A stretch of 32,203 bases of DNA, taken from NCBI GenBank assembly GCA_949319355.1, contig CASGHA010000136.1, positions 1-32,203 on the forward strand, in the 5' to 3' direction. Shown one piece after another: positions 27,968-32,203 of this stretch. This DNA comes from an uncultured Methanospirillaceae archaeon. Its GTDB lineage: Archaea; Halobacteriota; Methanomicrobia; Methanomicrobiales; Methanospirillaceae. Every line of letters begins with the position of its first letter. Position 1 is the first letter of the stretch. Made by a program: the position numbers and the translations under genes. The notes beneath the pieces are model-generated. The model saw nothing but the letters and a program-made list of their open reading frames with translations. It did not search any database and had not been told where the DNA came from.

Positions 27968-28189
27968 ATGGTAAAAATGGTAGAAAAAACGTTTGAATGG
28001 ATGGAAAAGAACAATATCCATACAGCGGTTGAAAATGGCCTTGAACGGAATATACTTCCCTTAAGGGGCGAAAAACACCTGGAGGTCGCCTTGGAGGGCT
28101 CCCGCTTGGATACGGGTTTATTTAAGGAGAATTTAAAGAACCGGAATATGAGCAGTCAATTTTTCTTCAAGGAAAAGCGGGACCTTTGA
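27968..28189 (+). CDS. Small hypothetical ORF
   Basis: 73 aa, MVKMVEKTFEWMEKNNIHTAVENGLERNILPLRGEKHLE; no family recognised and coding status uncertain. Confidence 0.25.
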   Translation: MVKMVEKTFEWMEKNNIHTAVENGLERNILPLRGEKHLEVALEGSRLDTGLFKENLKNRNMSSQFFFKEKRDL

Positions 28190-28456
28190 TAACCTACAGT
28201 GGGGCCTGAAGATGATAGGGGTGTTGCTCCATGGCACCGGCTGTTCAGATCAAATGTCATCGTACGAGTCACCTTCCGGCTGATAAGGGCCGGTTAATCT
28301 GCAGGACCGCCTTTATAAGTAGTTAAAACGATTTGCCGTGCCTGGTTCCGTAGATATCGATACCGCGGTGTCACGGATCAGGTCATCGATGGTAAAGAAG
28401 GCCCCAGATCCCTGCTAAAACCGTGGCCCCTTTCATTCAACGACCAAACTTATGGT

Positions 28457-28786
28457 TCAACTGACAGAGTCGTCCTTAAATTCCAGGCTCCGGACATCTC
28501 CGGGCTTAAACCTCTTGAATTCCCGGAGGAGCGCCTTGCGGTATTCGTCTATCTTTTTTGTCGGGATGTAGTTGAAACGTTGGACTCTCTTTACGAGTTC
28601 GTCAGTAATCTGCTCGTCGTTCGTGAATTTTTTGTTGTATACATCAAGGAGTATCCAGTCCAGCCTGTCTATCCCGGTTTCTTTGCCGTCGATTGTTATC
28701 TTCTTAATCTTGACCTGGTCAGGCGGGATCCCGCCGCAAATGGAACAGTAATATCCGTCCTTTGGATCGCCGCTCATGAATTCCAT
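28457..28786 (-). CDS. Small conserved CxxC-containing archaeal protein of unknown function
   Basis: 109 aa, GYYCSICGGIPPDQVKIKKITIDGKETGIDRLDWILLDVYNKKF; resembles small methanogen proteins with a YCSICGGIPP motif. Confidence 0.7.
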   Translation of the reverse strand: MEFMSGDPKDGYYCSICGGIPPDQVKIKKITIDGKETGIDRLDWILLDVYNKKFTNDEQITDELVKRVQRFNYIPTKKIDEYRKALLREFKRFKPGDVRSLEFKDDSVS

Positions 28787-29005
28787 CCCCCCTGCCAGGA
28801 TCTAAAATGATCCGGAGAATCTGCCGTGAGAATGCACTTCTGGTGATTCCGGGAAGCATTTAATCGCAACTTTCCTCGCGGTGGTTCCTGGTAGCTGGTA
28901 GAGCCACCTCCGGGCATCTTACCGATCTCCCTCCTGGTCCTCACATTCCCACCTGTTTTTCGTTCATTGGCTTTGTCCGGGCTTAAGAAAAAAGTTGGGA
29001 GCTTT

Positions 29006-30622
29006 TCAGGCCTTGAGCATACGGGCCATATCTGCCTGGACCGTTGTGTTGGGTTTGAGGTCAAACTGCTTTACAAGCACGTCGAGCACTGCCGGAGATA
29101 CAAAGCCGGGGAGTTTGGGCCCGAGGGTTATGTCCTTTACTCCGAGCGAGAGCAGTGCAAGGAGCACGAGTACAGCTTTCTGTTCGTACCAGGCAATATT
29201 GTATGAAACCGGAAGCTCGTTGATGCCAACGCCAAATGCCTTTGCGAGCGCCTGTGCAATCACGACCAGTGAATAGCAGTCATTACACTGCCCGGCATCG
29301 ATGACCCTTGGGATACCACCTATCGTGCCTAATCCAAGGCCGTTGTACCTGTACTTGGCGCAGCCGGCTGTGAGAATGACCGTGTCATTAGGGAGTGCCT
29401 TGGCGAATTCCGTATAGTATTCACGCTCCTTCTGCCGCCCGTCGCAACCGGCCATGACCAGGAACCGTTTTATGTCCCCACTCTTCACCGCGGCAACGAC
29501 CTTGTCCGCCAGGGCAAGGACTGCGTCGTGCCCACACCCGGTGATGAGATCATTTCTACTCCCCGGCAGGGGCGTCGGTGGCTGACAGGTCTTGGCAAAG
29601 GCAATGATCTTTGAAAAGTCCTTCCTTCCCCCCGGGCCTGCTTCAACGTGCAGGACCCCCGGGTATCCGGTCAGGCCGGTAGTGAAGAGGCGGGCTTTGT
29701 AGGTATCTTTCGGGGGTACGAGGCAATTGGTCGTGAAAAGCACCGGGCCGTTGAACTGTTCGAACTCTTCCTTCTGGTGCCACCATGAACTGCCATAGTT
29801 CCCGACCAGATGCGGATATTTCCTGAACGCCGGGTAGGCATGTGCAGGAAGCATCTCTCCATGGGTATAGACATCGACACCAGCGTCGCGGGACTGTTCG
29901 AGGAGCATCTCGAGATCCTTGAGGTCGTGGCCAGTGATGAGTACTCCCGGACGCTTTGCGACTGTGGTTTTCACGCTGGTAATCTCCGGCTTGCCGTATG
30001 CGGACGTGTTTGCCTCGTCAAGCAGCGCGAGAACTGAGACCCCCGTTTTCCCGCACTCCATAACAAGGCCGATCATTTCAGGTACAGGGAGATCCTTGAG
30101 CATCGATGCCAGTCCTTTCTGGATGAAAGTAGTGATTTCTGCATCCGTTTTTCCAAGAACCGCAGCATGGGTATAGTAGGCCGAAATCCCTTTCAGACCA
30201 AAGAGAAGTGTTGAACGGAGTGATCTGACATCTTCGTCTGCAGTTGACAGGATGCCGACGGACGGTGCCTTTGCAAGGATGTCACTTTCTCCCTGAGATT
30301 TCCAGGTACATGCATCTGGCTCATCACTGCCGCTTTCGGGAAGGGCGTCCCGGATCTTTATGGCTTTGGTAATGAGCATTGTGAATCTGGACTTGTCGAA
30401 GTTGACATTGGTCAACGTAGCAAATAGGGCTTCAGCTACAAACAGGCCTGCATCAGGATTACCATTTCCCTGCTCCATCGCTGCCAGGTTTCGCACGGAG
30501 ACCCCTTTGCAGAGGTATACGAGCACGTCCTGGTACGCAGCGATTTCATCTTCCTTTCCGCAGACACCCTTGATAGTACATCCAGTACCTTTCACTGTTT
30601 CTTCACACTGGTGACAGAACAT
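29006..30622 (-). CDS. hcp: Hybrid cluster protein (hydroxylamine reductase)
   Basis: 538 aa, MFCHQCEETVKGTGCTIKGVCGKEDEIAAYQDVLVYLCKGVS, plus VFTTNCLVPP, TAGCAKYRYN and DAGQCNDCYSLVVIAQALA cluster motifs. GGAGGAGG RBS upstream. Confidence 0.96.
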   Translation of the reverse strand: MFCHQCEETVKGTGCTIKGVCGKEDEIAAYQDVLVYLCKGVSVRNLAAMEQGNGNPDAGLFVAEALFATLTNVNFDKSRFTMLITKAIKIRDALPESGSDEPDACTWKSQGESDILAKAPSVGILSTADEDVRSLRSTLLFGLKGISAYYTHAAVLGKTDAEITTFIQKGLASMLKDLPVPEMIGLVMECGKTGVSVLALLDEANTSAYGKPEITSVKTTVAKRPGVLITGHDLKDLEMLLEQSRDAGVDVYTHGEMLPAHAYPAFRKYPHLVGNYGSSWWHQKEEFEQFNGPVLFTTNCLVPPKDTYKARLFTTGLTGYPGVLHVEAGPGGRKDFSKIIAFAKTCQPPTPLPGSRNDLITGCGHDAVLALADKVVAAVKSGDIKRFLVMAGCDGRQKEREYYTEFAKALPNDTVILTAGCAKYRYNGLGLGTIGGIPRVIDAGQCNDCYSLVVIAQALAKAFGVGINELPVSYNIAWYEQKAVLVLLALLSLGVKDITLGPKLPGFVSPAVLDVLVKQFDLKPNTTVQADMARMLKA

Positions 30623-30664
30623 TTTCCTCCTCCGTTAGAGTTTCTTTTGGGTACAAGATATCAA

Positions 30665-30681
30665 TATAATACTAAATTATA
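30665..30681. promoter_or_regulatory. Palindrome between hcp and hxlR-type gene (candidate operator overlapping TATA elements)
   Basis: TATAAT-actaa-ATTATA perfect 6-5-6 inverted repeat in the 87-bp divergent intergenic region. Confidence 0.45.
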
Positions 30682-30709
30682 AATAAGGAGAAGTTTCCAT
30701 TTCCATACC

Positions 30710-31069
30710 ATGCATGATTCATGCACGGTCAGCAGGACTGTCAGGTATCTCTCAAAGCGCTGGACGCTTCTTATCATACTCGAACTCTACAAGGGCAGCC
30801 AATACACGAGGCGTTTTTCAGAACTTCGCGATGCGCTTCATGGGATAACACCGAAGGTCCTCTCCGAACGGCTCAAGGAACTTGAGGAGGAGGATATCAT
30901 CACGAGAAAGGTTGATGCAACTGCATTCCCTGTCCGGACCGAGTACACCCTGACAGAAAGCGGTCTCGAAATCGTGGACATCATCAGGGAAATCAAGAGC
31001 TGGGCCTTGAAATGGAAGATTATCAATGCCCCCTGCGGCCAACAGGACTGCAAGGTGTGCGTGTTGTGA
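30710..31069 (+). CDS. HxlR-family winged-helix regulator
   Basis: 119 aa, MHDSCTVSRTVRYLSKRWTLLIILELYKGSQYTRRFSELRDALHGITPKVLSERLKELEEEDIITRKV; C-terminus CGQQDCKVCVL. Confidence 0.9.
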   Translation: MHDSCTVSRTVRYLSKRWTLLIILELYKGSQYTRRFSELRDALHGITPKVLSERLKELEEEDIITRKVDATAFPVRTEYTLTESGLEIVDIIREIKSWALKWKIINAPCGQQDCKVCVL

Positions 31070-31497
31070 ACATCTCTCTATCCCGTCTTGCCAGTCCGGG
31101 CTCCCAGATCATGCTGAACATGTGTCGTGACAGCGCTATTGACGGTCTTGGGTCCGAACCGGGGTGTCCTGGCTCAATCTGGCACTATCAGCGTTGAACA
31201 TAGCAATTATGACATTTTCCGGAATTTGACGACGAAAGGATTCCCCTCTTGGATGGTTACTGGCATGACCCTGTATTGAATTCAGAGACTATCTGGTCGA
31301 GGAGCATCCGGTTATTTTTCATTTTTCACCATCATGTAGGCTTGAATCGTTCAGGCCTCAAGATAGGCAGCAAACGAGGCCATTAGGTTATTTCGTCAAA
31401 TAATAATCTATTGTCGATAATTCATGGTAGTGTAAGGATTTGGGTCCTGTTTACTTCATGTACTCCGTAAAAATGGCATGACGAATGCTACGGCTAT

Positions 31498-32052
31498 TCA
31501 GGTGTTTTTCTCTTCTTCTGTTCCCAATGGTGGGAGTAACCGCCTGCTGCGGAGTACGAGCCACCAGAAGGGGATGAGTGTGAGGAGGGAGATAACTCCA
31601 GCGAAGAGATAGATGGAATCGATCCCCCAGACCATCAGCATGATACCGAAAATCAGGGGTGGGACCACGATCCCGATGCTCAACACGGTGTTAAAAGCCC
31701 CCATTGCAACCCCCTGGCCCAGTGTCCTGCCATCAAGGGTAACCACCGCGGTAGCGGCTGCTATTGCTATTGCATTGCCCACACCGATCAACAAGGCGAA
31801 GAGAGCGACTGCAGGGAGCATCCGGACATATACCCGGCTTATGGTCCCAACTGAGACCATAATCGTGCCGATTACTATCATGTACGACCGTTTGTACCGG
31901 TCAGCCAGATTTCCAAAGTATCCGAGACTTATGGCCATGGAAAGCACCTCGATTGCTATGATCAGGCCTATAATGGCTGCAGAGAAGCCGTCCTGGGTCG
32001 CAGCGAGAACAGGGATGAAGACCACGAACGCTGCATAGGGAAAGGTGTTCAT
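31498..32052 (-). CDS. MFS-type transporter, half-size ORF (possibly truncated or split)
   Basis: 184 aa with about six hydrophobic segments and MFS motif A-like GYFGNLADRYKRSYMIVIG. An in-frame stop lies just upstream of the Met. Confidence 0.65.
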   Translation of the reverse strand: MNTFPYAAFVVFIPVLAATQDGFSAAIIGLIIAIEVLSMAISLGYFGNLADRYKRSYMIVIGTIMVSVGTISRVYVRMLPAVALFALLIGVGNAIAIAAATAVVTLDGRTLGQGVAMGAFNTVLSIGIVVPPLIFGIMLMVWGIDSIYLFAGVISLLTLIPFWWLVLRSRRLLPPLGTEEEKNT

Positions 32053-32203
32053 AAAACGAAAGAAAAATGTAACTGTTCAGCTCCGACCGCAAGATCCTAG
32101 TACAATGAAGTCATAGTAAAAATTAGTGGCTGAAAACAACCCGAATGCCCAGAAAGATAACAGCAATTCAGAATTATACCCTGCAGCCTATGTTCAATCC
32201 CTT

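Overview
This looks like a methanogenic archaeal chromosome segment, probably from the order Methanomicrobiales (my inference from Mmp10, type-2 SerRS, archaeal ApgM and the conserved rps15-recJ-pcc1-rps3ae order). From left to right it contains: a 5'-partial hypF (-); a tight three-gene operon of ArsR-like regulator, wHTH regulator and DUF5814-type helicase (+); a secreted protein; a SAM methyltransferase; apgM; rps3ae; type-2 serS; a Pcc1-like KEOPS subunit; a RecJ-like DHH protein; rps15; the radical-SAM MCR-arginine methylase mmp10; and a membrane-anchored TrkA-N-like protein with what looks like two C-terminal RyR repeats. These are followed by a frame-disrupted lipoprotein gene, a DUF504 protein, a tRNA-Thr(TGT) and a badly decayed tyrosine integrase beside it. 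The accessory-looking 16-28 kb part carries a second methyltransferase, an unusual type-1 periplasmic-binding/legumain-like (C13) fusion, a Gly-rich 81-bp tandem-repeat gene with two internal in-frame stops, and an HAE3/MMPL RND permease convergent with two paralogous COG1361/CARDB-like membrane proteins. The right end has a small CxxC protein, hcp with a divergent HxlR regulator, and a half-size MFS ORF. The observations most worth following up are the PBP1-legumain fusion, the TrkA-N/tandem-RyR protein, the interrupted glycine repeat array and the HxlR/hcp palindrome. All family calls were made by eye from translated motifs; no searches were run.
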